From Methylobacterium dankookense (GTDB lineage Bacteria > Pseudomonadota > Alphaproteobacteria > Rhizobiales > Beijerinckiaceae), in the NCBI RefSeq assembly GCF_902141855.1, contig NZ_CABFVH010000016.1:1-64000 (forward strand): 64,000 nucleotides of DNA, given 5' to 3'. A program made the translations under genes and the position numbers. Of the stretch, positions 33,497 to 40,826 are shown piece by piece; position 1 is the first letter of the stretch, and every line of letters begins with the position of its first letter. The notes beneath the pieces are model-generated. The model had not been told where the DNA came from. It was given only the letters and a program-made list of their open reading frames with translations, and did not search any database.

Positions 33497-33664
33497 ATGG
33501 TATCGAGCTTGCCGTTCCTCAGCGTGGCGGGAATCGCCTCCGGCGTCGCCGTGGCCCTCCACGCGCAGCGGGGCGATGGAACGCGGCGCTACGAGGGTGT
33601 CGCCGGGCTGCTGCTGGCCGGTGGCCTGCTCCTGGTCGGCCTCGGGCTGCCGGTCTTCCGGTAG
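33497..33664 (+). CDS. Tiny membrane protein (55 residues)
   Basis: A frame of 55 codons from ATG 33497 encodes two hydrophobic stretches, PFLSVAGIASGVAVALHAQ and GVAGLLLAGGLLLVGLGLPV, separated by a charged turn (RGDGTRRYEG). This hairpin of two membrane helices, with GC-rich third positions like its neighbours, supports a real small membrane protein. The ribosome site is weak. A second small membrane protein follows at 33820. No known family. The region between the GST gene and this ORF contains a CCCCA-GT-TGGGG palindrome at 33392-33403. Confidence 0.5.
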   Translation: MVSSLPFLSVAGIASGVAVALHAQRGDGTRRYEGVAGLLLAGGLLLVGLGLPVFR

Positions 33665-33819
33665 GACGGCACCGATCGGGACATCGCCGGTTCGGCCTCG
33701 ATCACGATCGAGACATCCGGATTCCGGTGCGCCCTGCGACGCGGTATCCGTTTGAGGATCAAGCGCTTCCGTCGCCCCGAGGGGAACGGCATCCCGGCGC
33801 AGGCCACGGAGACCCGGCT

Positions 33820-34038
33820 GTGAGCACCCTGTCCGCACCCGCGATCCAGATCTGCGCCTTTGCTCTCGGCTGCGCCCTGATCCATGCCGGGCGCCGCCAT
33901 GCCCGGGCGCTCACCGCCGTGCTCGCCGTCCTGGCGGTGCTGGCCGCGCTGCTGGTCCTCCTCGGCGCCTCGGCGGTCACGGCCCCCGACGCGGACGCGG
34001 CCATCATGGACGAGGTCGCCCTCTACGAGGGCATCTGA
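33820..34038 (+). CDS. Small membrane protein (72 residues)
   Basis: A 72-residue frame from GTG 33820 has two hydrophobic segments (IQICAFALGCALIHAGR and LTAVLAVLAVLAALLVLLGA) and an acidic C-terminal tail ending DEVALYEGI. The layout of two spans with a short basic loop resembles that of the protein at 33497, though the sequences differ. GTG is used as start; a GGAGACC site lies about 8 nt upstream. I recognise no family. They could be partners in the membrane. Confidence 0.5.
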   Translation: MSTLSAPAIQICAFALGCALIHAGRRHARALTAVLAVLAVLAALLVLLGASAVTAPDADAAIMDEVALYEGI

Positions 34039-34233
34039 CCGCGCCGCCGCGGATCCTCGCCCCGCCCGGCGTGCTCGACCGGGAGAGCCCATCGCATCGA
34101 TACAACCTGTCATAGCGGCCGCCACGCCCCGGAATCGGCCCGATCCGGGGTCCGACGGCCCGCATACCCTATCCGGGGGATGCGCGGACTCTACGGGCCC
34201 GGTTATCAAAGGTCTCCCAAGACGCGAGATACT

Positions 34234-34264
34234 GCCCGTCCGGCGATTGCCGGGCGGGCTTTTT
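34234..34264 (+). terminator. Strong intrinsic terminator, possibly ending a small RNA
   Basis: GCCCGTCCGGC (34234-34244) and GCCGGGCGGGC (34249-34259) pair with a GATT loop, followed by TTTTT (34260-34264). This is the best rho-independent terminator in the window. It lies about 195 bp after the nearest upstream gene and 138 bp before the next start, so it may end a separate short transcript. The gap 34039-34401 otherwise shows only short palindromic runs. Confidence 0.8.
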
Positions 34265-34401
34265 GTTGGTCTGCGCGCTATACCCGTTCTGGTTGTTTCC
34301 GGATCCGGGGACGCCGAATCGGGGACCGGACCAGCCCTGCGGCGGCTCCACGCGCGCCCTATCTCCCGGCGGACCCTGTCGGAGCCGCAAACCTCTCGCC
34401 C

Positions 34402-35184
34402 GTGATCCGCTGCCTCACCTACAACATCCGCCATGCCCGCGGCCTCGACGGCCGCATCGCGCCCGAGCGCATCGCCGCCGTGGTGGCGGCCTGCGCGCCG
34501 GACGTGGTCGCCCTGCAGGAGGTCGATTGCGGGCGGGTGCGCACCGGCGGGCTCGACCAGGCCGCCGAGATCGCCCGCATCCTCGGCATGCGCCACCATT
34601 TCCACCCGGCCCTGGAGACGGAGGGCGAACTCTACGGCGACGCGATCCTCACGCGCCTGCCCTCGCGCCTCGTCAAGGCCGGGCCGCTGCCGGGCCATCC
34701 GCGCCGGCCCCATCTCGAGGCGCGGGGCGCGCTCTGGGTCGAGGTCGAGGCGGGGGTGCAGCGGCTCCAGGTGATCAACACCCATCTCGGCCTGTCGGGG
34801 CACGAGCGGATCGTCCAGGCCGAGGCGCTGCTCGGGCCGGACTGGCTCGGCCACCCGGCCTGCCGGGCGCCGCTGATCCTTCTCGGCGACCTCAACGCCA
34901 CGCCCTGGTCGCGGGCCTACCGGCGGCTCGCCGCCCGGCTCACCGATGCGCGCCACCTCGCCGACGAGACGGCGGGCGGCGCCACCTTTCCGACCCGCTG
35001 GCCGGCGCTCCGCCTCGACCACGTCTTCGTGGGCGCGGGCGTCGGCGTCGCCCGGCTCGCGGTGATCCGCGGCGGCCTCACGGGAATCGCCTCCGACCAC
35101 CTGCCGCTCCTGGCCGAGATCGAGATCGGCGCCGGGACCGCGGCGGAGCGGGCCACGCGCGAGCCCGCCCTCGACGTGGGCTGA
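34402..35184 (+). CDS. Endonuclease/exonuclease/phosphatase (EEP) family hydrolase
   Basis: This 260-residue protein begins at GTG 34402, where the EEP fold starts (IRCLTYNIRHARGLDG). Catalytic stretches include VVALQEVDCGR (metal-binding Glu), INTHLGL (His), LLGDLNATPW (Asp and Asn) and SDHLPLLAEIE (the terminal Asp-His pair). The family includes phosphodiesterases and lipid or nucleotide phosphatases. It converges on a PLD-type gene, and with the VTT-type gene recalls the E. coli ybhP-clsB arrangement. A lipid-related role is therefore likely. Confidence 0.85.
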   Translation: MIRCLTYNIRHARGLDGRIAPERIAAVVAACAPDVVALQEVDCGRVRTGGLDQAAEIARILGMRHHFHPALETEGELYGDAILTRLPSRLVKAGPLPGHPRRPHLEARGALWVEVEAGVQRLQVINTHLGLSGHERIVQAEALLGPDWLGHPACRAPLILLGDLNATPWSRAYRRLAARLTDARHLADETAGGATFPTRWPALRLDHVFVGAGVGVARLAVIRGGLTGIASDHLPLLAEIEIGAGTAAERATREPALDVG

Positions 35185-35300
35185 TCCCGGGCTTCGAAGG
35201 GGATCATCCCCTTCGCGGGGTCCGGGCGGAGCCCGGGAAACGCCGGGGCCCTGCCCCGGCACCCCACCAAAGGGACTTGTCCCTTTGGGATCCCCGGATT
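35185..35300. repeat. Intergenic palindromic repeat, family A, between convergent genes
   Basis: CGAAGGGGAT-C-ATCCCCTTCG (35195-35215) is followed by GGGCGGAGCCCGGG, GGGGCCCTGCCCC and CCAAAGGGA-CTTG-TCCCTTTGG. The two halves mirror each other as in the copy at 9080-9205. It fills the gap between the converging EEP and PLD genes. Confidence 0.8.
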
Positions 35301-36803
35301 TCAGCCCGGGAGGAGGGTCCGTGCGGCCCGGCGCAGGAGGCGGGGGCGGCGCCAGGGGCGCCAGGCGTCGCCCGTCCCGACCGGGTCGCCGATGTGCCAG
35401 GCCTCGACCAGGCGGGCGAGCGCCGAGCGGTGCGAGGGCACCACGGTGCAGAGCCGGCGCGGCGGGGCAAGGCCCGGATCGTCGAGCGCCGCGCACAGGC
35501 CGCGCTCGGCCGCCACCGCGGCGAAGGCGCCCGCCGGGCAGGCGGCGTGGTGGGCGAGGAGCCGGTCGCGCAGGCGGGTGATGGCGGCGCGGGTGTCCGC
35601 GTCCTCCGGGCCTGCCTCCAGCACGAGGTCGCACTCGGTGTCATAGCCGAAGGAGCGGTTGTTGAGGTTGGTCGAGCCGACCCGCAGCACCCGGTCGTCG
35701 AAGATCGCGACCTTGGAATGGACGAGGATCGGCAGGCCGCGCTCCGTATGCGGGGCGCGGATGCGGAAGCGGCCGTGGCGGTCCTGGCGTTTGAGCCAGC
35801 GGATCAGGCCGCGGCGGGCGCTGTCCATGGTGAGGCGGTCGAAGCCGTTGGGGCTGCACTCGGCCACCACCACCACGATCTCGGGCCCGTCCGGCTCGGC
35901 GAGCCGCGCGGCGAGCGCCCGGGCGATCAGGGGCGCGGTGAAGTACTGGTTCTCCAGGTAGATGGTGCGGCGCGCCGCGCGGATCTGCTGGAGATAGAGC
36001 GCCTCGCACTCGCGCACCGCAGGCCCGCCCGGCACGGCCGGGATCGTGCGGGCGATCGCGACCGTGGCCGCCGCGAAGTCGGGGGCGATCGCGCCGGGCC
36101 ACGGGTCCTGGTCGCCGGGGCCGTCCGCCGCCACGGGCTCCAGAGCCTCGCCGGTCGCCGCCCGCCAGCGCTCCCGCGCGAGGTCGCCGAGCGCGCGCGC
36201 CGCCGGGCCGTCGACCAGCATCATCACGTCGTGGCGGGGCGGGTAGGGCTCGCCGGAGGGCAGGCGGCGGCGGGTCTCGCGGTCGCGGTGGGCGGGGGTG
36301 TCCCAGCGGTTCGCCTCGAAGTCGCTGCCGCCGCAGAAGGCGACCCGGTCGTCCACCACCAGGATCTTCTGATGCTGGCAGGCGCCGTAGGGCAGGGTGG
36401 CGTCGACCCGGTAGTCGATCCCGGGGGCGAGGGCCGCGCGGACCCGCTCGGGCGTCATGTCGGACTGCACCGAGAGCGGCCAGGGCATGGTCCAGACCAG
36501 CAGGCGGATCGCGAGACCGGGCCGCTCGGCCTTGAGCCGCCCGAGCAGGTCGCCGAGGCTCTCGTCGCCCTCCGCGCCGCCATCTGCACCACCCGGGCAG
36601 AGCCGCGTGCGCGGGTCGAAGCTCCAGCCGATCAGCAGGATCGAGCGGCGCGCGGCAAGCAGCGCGGCGCGGGCGGCGGCGAAATAGGCCGCCCCGTCAT
36701 GCAGCAGGGCGACGCGCTCCGCCCGCTCGCGGCGCCAGACCGGATCGGGGAGGGCGGGGGAGGCCAGGGCGCGGGCCTCGCGCGGATCCACGGCGACGGT
36801 CAT
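35301..36803 (-). CDS. Phospholipase D superfamily protein, cardiolipin synthase-like
   Basis: This 500-residue protein starts at ATG 36803 and has two HKD motifs: HQKILVVDDRVAFCGGSDF near residue 160 and HSKVAIFDDRVLRVGSTNLN near residue 375, each with the Lys and Asp required for PLD chemistry. Their spacing fits cardiolipin synthases and transphosphatidylases. No N-terminal membrane spans are present, unlike ClsA, so it resembles ClsB-type soluble or peripheral enzymes. The VTT-type gene ends 7 bp upstream, and the EEP gene converges across the repeat. Phospholipid head-group exchange is the likely job. Confidence 0.85.
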   Translation of the reverse strand: MTVAVDPREARALASPALPDPVWRRERAERVALLHDGAAYFAAARAALLAARRSILLIGWSFDPRTRLCPGGADGGAEGDESLGDLLGRLKAERPGLAIRLLVWTMPWPLSVQSDMTPERVRAALAPGIDYRVDATLPYGACQHQKILVVDDRVAFCGGSDFEANRWDTPAHRDRETRRRLPSGEPYPPRHDVMMLVDGPAARALGDLARERWRAATGEALEPVAADGPGDQDPWPGAIAPDFAAATVAIARTIPAVPGGPAVRECEALYLQQIRAARRTIYLENQYFTAPLIARALAARLAEPDGPEIVVVVAECSPNGFDRLTMDSARRGLIRWLKRQDRHGRFRIRAPHTERGLPILVHSKVAIFDDRVLRVGSTNLNNRSFGYDTECDLVLEAGPEDADTRAAITRLRDRLLAHHAACPAGAFAAVAAERGLCAALDDPGLAPPRRLCTVVPSHRSALARLVEAWHIGDPVGTGDAWRPWRRPRLLRRAARTLLPG

Positions 36804-36810
36804 GTCACAG

Positions 36811-37554
36811 TCATGTCCCGGCGCAGGCTTCCGTCCGGACGCGGGATTCCCGCGCCTTGAGCTTGGCCCGCACCCGCCGCCGGGTGAGGACGACGAGGCC
36901 GAAGGTGGCGGCGAGGCCGAGGCCGAGGGAGAGCCAGTGCACCGGGCCCTCCTGCCCGGCCGCACGGCCGATCACCCCGAGATAGACGCAGAGCACCGTG
37001 CCCGGCAGCATGCCGAGCACGGTCGAGAGCAGGAAGGCGCCGGTGCCGACATCGGTGATGCCGAGCGCGTAGTTCTGGGCGTTGAAGGGCACGAAGGGGC
37101 TCAGGCGCATCAGCAGGAGCAGGCGCCAGTCGCCGTCGCCGACCGCCTCGGCGGTGGCCTTCCAGCCGGGCCGCCGGTCGATGATCCGGCGCACCCGGTC
37201 CTGGAGGAGGGAGCGGGCCGCCAGGAAGGCCGTCAGCGAGCCGAGCGTCGCCGCGGCCAGCACGATCGGCATCGACCACCAGCCGAAGGCGACGGCCCCC
37301 GCGATGGTGAGCGGCGTGCACGGGACGACGAGCAGGGTGGCGAGGAGGAAGATCGCCGCGAAGGCGAGGGGCCCGTAGAGGCCGAGCCCCGTGGCCCAGG
37401 CCCCGAACCCGCGCAGCCACGCATCGACCGGCAGGAGATACCAGATCGCTACCGTGACCGCGGCGGCGGCGGCCACCACCAGCCCGTCGCGCAAGGCGCC
37501 CGCGCGCAGGATGCCCTCGGCCAAAATCCGCCCGCGCATGACCCCTTTGCCCAC
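36811..37554 (-). CDS. VTT-domain (TVP38/TMEM64, DedA-superfamily) membrane protein
   Basis: This 247-residue protein has five or six hydrophobic segments and the VTT hallmarks: FLLATLLVVPCTPLTIAGAV, then RLSPFVPFNAQNYALGITDV, and LGMLPGTVLCVYLGVIG. DedA/VTT proteins include lipid scramblases and undecaprenyl-phosphate transporters. It is 7 bp upstream of the PLD-type gene in the same direction. In many bacteria VTT, PLD and EEP domains are fused or adjacent, which supports a joint role in membrane lipid handling. A later ATG (37539) is an equally good start. Confidence 0.85.
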   Translation of the reverse strand: MGKGVMRGRILAEGILRAGALRDGLVVAAAAAVTVAIWYLLPVDAWLRGFGAWATGLGLYGPLAFAAIFLLATLLVVPCTPLTIAGAVAFGWWSMPIVLAAATLGSLTAFLAARSLLQDRVRRIIDRRPGWKATAEAVGDGDWRLLLLMRLSPFVPFNAQNYALGITDVGTGAFLLSTVLGMLPGTVLCVYLGVIGRAAGQEGPVHWLSLGLGLAATFGLVVLTRRRVRAKLKARESRVRTEACAGT

Positions 37555-37806
37555 GCCGATCCTTTCCCGCTCGACCCCTGCTCACAAAGTCTTGAGGCGG
37601 CCACAGGTTTCCTCTCGCGCCGCGCGCCAGCGCCGTCCATCGCACGGCGTGACCCGGCATCGGCTAGGGACCGGATCGGCCCGAAGCTTTCGATCGGACC
37701 AGAACTGTATCCGTTTGAGACCAGCGCGCGATTTCGGACGGCCGGGGATGCGCTAAAATCAATTTCCGCGGCACGGACCGCGATCCACATCAGACCGGAG
37801 GGGACA

Positions 37807-38241
37807 ATGATACGTGCCGGAGCCGCCGCTCTCCTGTTCCTGGCTGCCGCAGCCCTGCGGCCGGACGCCGCCGTCGCGGACCAGCCCCTGAACGAGGCCC
37901 AGGCCGCGGCGAATGCGTGGGACGAGGTCTACAATGCCGGCGACATGGACCGCCTGTCCAAGCTCTACGCCGCCGACGCGATCGTCGTGACCAAGGGGCA
38001 GCCGCAGAGCGGCACGGGCATCGCGACCTTCTTCTCGGGCCTCAAGGCCAAGGGCTGGGACGACCACAAGGTCACGGTGAAATCGGCCCAGCCGAAGGGC
38101 GACCTGCTCATCGCCACCGGCCGCTGGGCGATGTCCGGCCCCGGGGAGGGGGGTGCACGCAAGACCTTCGAGGGCAACTGGGTCAACGTGCTGGAGCGCC
38201 GTGACGGCGCGTGGCGCACCGTGCTGCACACCTGGAACTGA
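37807..38241 (+). CDS. Exported DUF4440/SnoaL-like (NTF2 fold) protein
   Basis: This 144-residue protein has a signal peptide (GAAALLFLAAAALRPDAAVA) and an NTF2-like domain: NAWDEVYNAGDMDRLSKLYA and a C-terminal WVNVLERRDGAWRTVLHTW. DUF4440 proteins often fill ketosteroid-isomerase-like pockets; some are enzymes, others bind ligands. Periplasmic location is likely. It stands alone with a 252-bp upstream region divergent from the VTT-type gene. A two-hairpin repeat overlaps its stop. Confidence 0.8.
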   Translation: MIRAGAAALLFLAAAALRPDAAVADQPLNEAQAAANAWDEVYNAGDMDRLSKLYAADAIVVTKGQPQSGTGIATFFSGLKAKGWDDHKVTVKSAQPKGDLLIATGRWAMSGPGEGGARKTFEGNWVNVLERRDGAWRTVLHTWN

Positions 38242-38346
38242 TCCGGTTTCCGGTCGATCCAAGCGGAAGCCGGATCGGCAGGCCCGCGCGGCGCGTGAGC
38301 GACATCGACATCCGCGATCCCGAAGGGATCGCGGATGTCGTATGAG
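38240..38346 (-). repeat. Two-hairpin interspersed repeat, family E, copy 1 (reverse orientation)
   Basis: Hairpin one has arms CGACATCCGCGATCCC (38306-38321) and GGGATCGCGGATGTCG (38325-38340) with a GAA loop. Hairpin two has GATCCGGTTTCCG (38240-38252) and CGGAAGCCGGATC (38264-38276). The same layout, with changed bases inside both stems, recurs forward at 46531-46637. The linker CGCTCA-GCGCCGCGCGGGC is shared. The stop of the DUF4440 gene overlaps its first bases. Confidence 0.75.
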
Positions 38347-38505
38347 ACCCTCGTCCGGGCCGTCCCGATCCGCCTTGTGCGGGAGGAGGGCCCGCTTCGC
38401 ATCTTCCGAACCAGAGCCGCGGAAATGCTTTCTTGGCCCCCGCGCCGCCTGCGCTAGGGTTGCGCTCACCGCGCCAACCCGGGGACGAATCCCCAGGAGG
38501 ACCGC

Positions 38506-39708
38506 ATGCTCCAGCCGACGCCGTCCGACCCGGACCTGCGCGCCCGCTTCCTCGGCGGCATGGCGGCGGCCGCCTGCACGGTGAACGTCGTCACCACGGA
38601 CGGGGCGGCCGGCCGCTTCGGGGTCACCGTCTCGGCCATGGCCTCGGTCTCGGCCGATACCGAGCGGCCGACGCTCCTCGTCTGCGTGCACCGCCAGAGC
38701 CGGGCGGCCGAGGCGATCCGCGAGAACGGCGTGTTCTGCGTGAACGTGCTGCGCGACGACCAATCCTACATCTCGGACTGCTTCGCCGGCCGCTACCGCA
38801 CCCCCGACGGCGACAAGTTCTCCTGCGCGCGCTGGACCACCCAGGTCACCGGCGCGCCGCGGGTGGTCGACCCGCTGGTGGCCTTCGATTGCCGCCTGGT
38901 GAGCCAGGTCGAGGTCGGCACCCATTACGTCTTCTTCGGCGCGGTGGCCGACCTCTACCGGGCCGAGCCCGGCTCGCCGCTGATCTACGCCAACCGCGCC
39001 TACGGCACGCCGACCCGCCACGCGGACCGCGCCGCCGAGGCGCCCCCGGCCACCGAGGCCCTGCGGGTCGGCGCCTTCCACACCTTCGGGCCGCATCTCC
39101 TGCCGGGCCTGCTCGGGCGCCTGTCCGAGGCGGGCCACGCGATCGACCTGAAGCTCCTCGAAGGCGACCAGCGCCGGGTGGTGGAGGGCCTGAAGGCCGG
39201 CGAGGTCGACCTCGCCCTGGTCTACGACCTCGACCTCGGCGAGGGGCTCGCCACCGACCCGCTCGACGCGTTGCAGCCCTACGTGCTGCTCGCCGAAGGC
39301 CACCCGCTCGCCGCGCGCGCCGCGCTCGCGCTGGAGGACCTCGCGTCCGAGCCGATGATCCTGCTCGATGCGCCGCCGAGCGGGCGCTACTTCCTGTCGC
39401 TGTTCGAGGCGGCGGGGCTCGCCCCCACGGTGCGGGTGCGGACCCTCTCCTTCGAGATGGCCCGCGGCCTCGTCGCCCACGGCTTCGGCTACGCGCTCCT
39501 CGCGACGCGGCCGGCCTCCGGCCTGTCCTATGACGGGCGCCCGCTGGTGAGCCGCCCCCTCGACCGCGCCGTCGCGCCGAGCCGCCTCGTCCTCGCCCGC
39601 CGGGCGGAGGGACGGCTCGGCCCCGCCGCGGAGGCCTTCCGCCGGGCCTGCGCCGCCCGCTTCGCGGACGCGCCCGCCGAGATGCCCGCCCTCGAACCCA
39701 CGCCCTGA
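38506..39708 (+). CDS. Flavin reductase fused to a LysR-type ligand-binding domain
   Basis: This 400-residue protein has two domains. Residues ~10-165 form a HpaC-like FMN/FAD reductase (VNVVTTDGAAGRFGVTVSAM, FCVNVLRDDQ, FGAVADLY). After a Pro/Ala-rich linker, residues ~183-385 form a LysR effector domain (LLEGDQRRV, DLALVYDLDLGE, EPMILLDAPPSGRYFLSLF, HGFGYALLATRP) without any HTH. The effector part shares many residues with the LysR at 23652. Reduced flavin would feed an HpaB-type oxygenase such as the one at 26450. In the Acinetobacter HPA hydroxylase, a MarR-like tail on the reductase lets substrate stimulate it; this may be a LysR-based analogue. Followed 15 bp later by ridA. Confidence 0.9.
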   Translation: MLQPTPSDPDLRARFLGGMAAAACTVNVVTTDGAAGRFGVTVSAMASVSADTERPTLLVCVHRQSRAAEAIRENGVFCVNVLRDDQSYISDCFAGRYRTPDGDKFSCARWTTQVTGAPRVVDPLVAFDCRLVSQVEVGTHYVFFGAVADLYRAEPGSPLIYANRAYGTPTRHADRAAEAPPATEALRVGAFHTFGPHLLPGLLGRLSEAGHAIDLKLLEGDQRRVVEGLKAGEVDLALVYDLDLGEGLATDPLDALQPYVLLAEGHPLAARAALALEDLASEPMILLDAPPSGRYFLSLFEAAGLAPTVRVRTLSFEMARGLVAHGFGYALLATRPASGLSYDGRPLVSRPLDRAVAPSRLVLARRAEGRLGPAAEAFRRACAARFADAPAEMPALEPTP

Positions 39709-39723
39709 GGCAGACACGACCCG

Positions 39724-40140
39724 ATGACCGTGCACAAGCGCATCCGCCCCTTCAACACCCGCGACACCTATCCCGAGCAGGCCATCGACAACGACCTCTG
39801 CCAGACCGTGGTGGCGCGCGGGCAGATGGTGTTCGTGCGCGGCCAGATCGGCCAGGACCTCGACACCGCGGAGAGCGTCGCCATCGGCGACGCGGCCGGG
39901 CAGGCCGACAAGGCCATGGCCAACATCGCGATGCTGCTGGAGGAGGCCGGCGCCAAGCTCGAGCACGTCTGCAAGATCACGATCTACCTGATCGATCCGC
40001 GCTACCGCGAGCCGGTCTACCGCACGGTCGGGCGCTGGCTGAAGGGCGTGCACCCGGTCTCGACGGGCATCGTGGTCTCGGCGCTCGCCCGGCCGGAATG
40101 GCTCGTCGAGATCGATGCCATCGCCGTGATCCCGGATTGA
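39724..40140 (+). CDS. RidA-family enamine/imine deaminase
   Basis: This 138-residue protein has the RidA (YjgF/YER057c/UK114) fold, with VVARGQMVFVRGQIGQDLDT, HVCKITIYLIDPRYREPVY and a closing VEIDAIAVI. The catalytic arginine typical of the true RidA subgroup seems not to be in its usual sequence context, so this may be one of the Rid1-7 subgroups linked to catabolic pathways. It lies between the fused flavin reductase and a DUF1028 protein, and is probably co-transcribed with both. It might clear reactive imines formed after ring hydroxylation of N-containing substrates. Confidence 0.85.
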   Translation: MTVHKRIRPFNTRDTYPEQAIDNDLCQTVVARGQMVFVRGQIGQDLDTAESVAIGDAAGQADKAMANIAMLLEEAGAKLEHVCKITIYLIDPRYREPVYRTVGRWLKGVHPVSTGIVVSALARPEWLVEIDAIAVIPD

Positions 40141-40144
40141 GAGC

Positions 40145-40819
40145 ATGACCTTCTCGATCGTGGCGCGCTGCGCGTCGACCGGCATGTTCGGGGTCGCCGT
40201 CTCCTCCTCCTCGCCGGCGGTGGCCGCGCGCTGCGCCCATGCGCGGGCCGGCGTCGGCGCGGTGGCGAGCCAGAACGTCACCGATCCGCGGCTCGGCCGC
40301 CGCGCCCTCGACCTGATGGCGCTGGGGGCGAGCGCGGCGGAGGCCGTCGCCGTGCTCCGGCGGACGGGCGGCCCGATGGAGTACCGCCAGGTGCTGGCGG
40401 TGGATGCGGGCGGCCTTTCGGCGATCCATTCCGGCCCGAAGGCGCTCGGCATCTGGGCGGAGGCGCGCGCTGAGAACGTCGCCTGCGGCGGCAACCTGCT
40501 CGCCGATGCGGGCGTGCCGCAGGTGATGGTGGACGCCTTCCTCGGCTCGAACGGCCATCTCGGCGACCGGCTGATCGCGGCGATGCGGGGGGCGCTCGAT
40601 GCGGGCGGCGAGGCGGGGCCCGTGCACTCGGCCGGGCTGATGCTGGTGCGCGAGGTCGCCTGGCCGGTGGCGGACCTGCGCGTCGACTGGACGGAATCCT
40701 GCCCGATCGCCGCGCTCGCCGAGCTCTGGGCGCTCTACAAGCCCCAGCTCGACGCCTACGTCACCCGCGCCCTCGATCCCGCCGCCGCCCCGAGCTACGG
40801 CGTGCCGGGGGATCTGTGA
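40145..40819 (+). CDS. DUF1028 family protein, Ntn-hydrolase-like
   Basis: This 224-residue protein has the family signatures TFSIVARCASTGMFGVAVSS at the start, GVGAVASQNVTDPRLG, and a glycine-rich middle. DUF1028 has an Ntn-hydrolase-type fold predicted to cut amide bonds. It often accompanies RidA proteins and opine or aromatic catabolic genes. Here it lies 4 bp after the ridA gene. With the monooxygenase and importer genes at locus one, it may release an amine or carboxylate from the imported compound. Role inferred from context. Confidence 0.85.
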   Translation: MTFSIVARCASTGMFGVAVSSSSPAVAARCAHARAGVGAVASQNVTDPRLGRRALDLMALGASAAEAVAVLRRTGGPMEYRQVLAVDAGGLSAIHSGPKALGIWAEARAENVACGGNLLADAGVPQVMVDAFLGSNGHLGDRLIAAMRGALDAGGEAGPVHSAGLMLVREVAWPVADLRVDWTESCPIAALAELWALYKPQLDAYVTRALDPAAAPSYGVPGDL

Positions 40820-40826
40820 CCGCCCC

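Noticed and set aside
33589..35634. A 681-codon minus-strand open frame over the EEP gene region
   Set aside because: It spans a terminator, a family-A repeat and the recognisable EEP gene on the plus strand, so it is not a gene.
33750..37720. Shared TATCCGTTTGAG phrase at about 33752 and 37709 as a possible regulatory site
   Set aside because: Only 12 bp, no symmetry, and one copy is far from a start codon; it could be chance or a repeat remnant.
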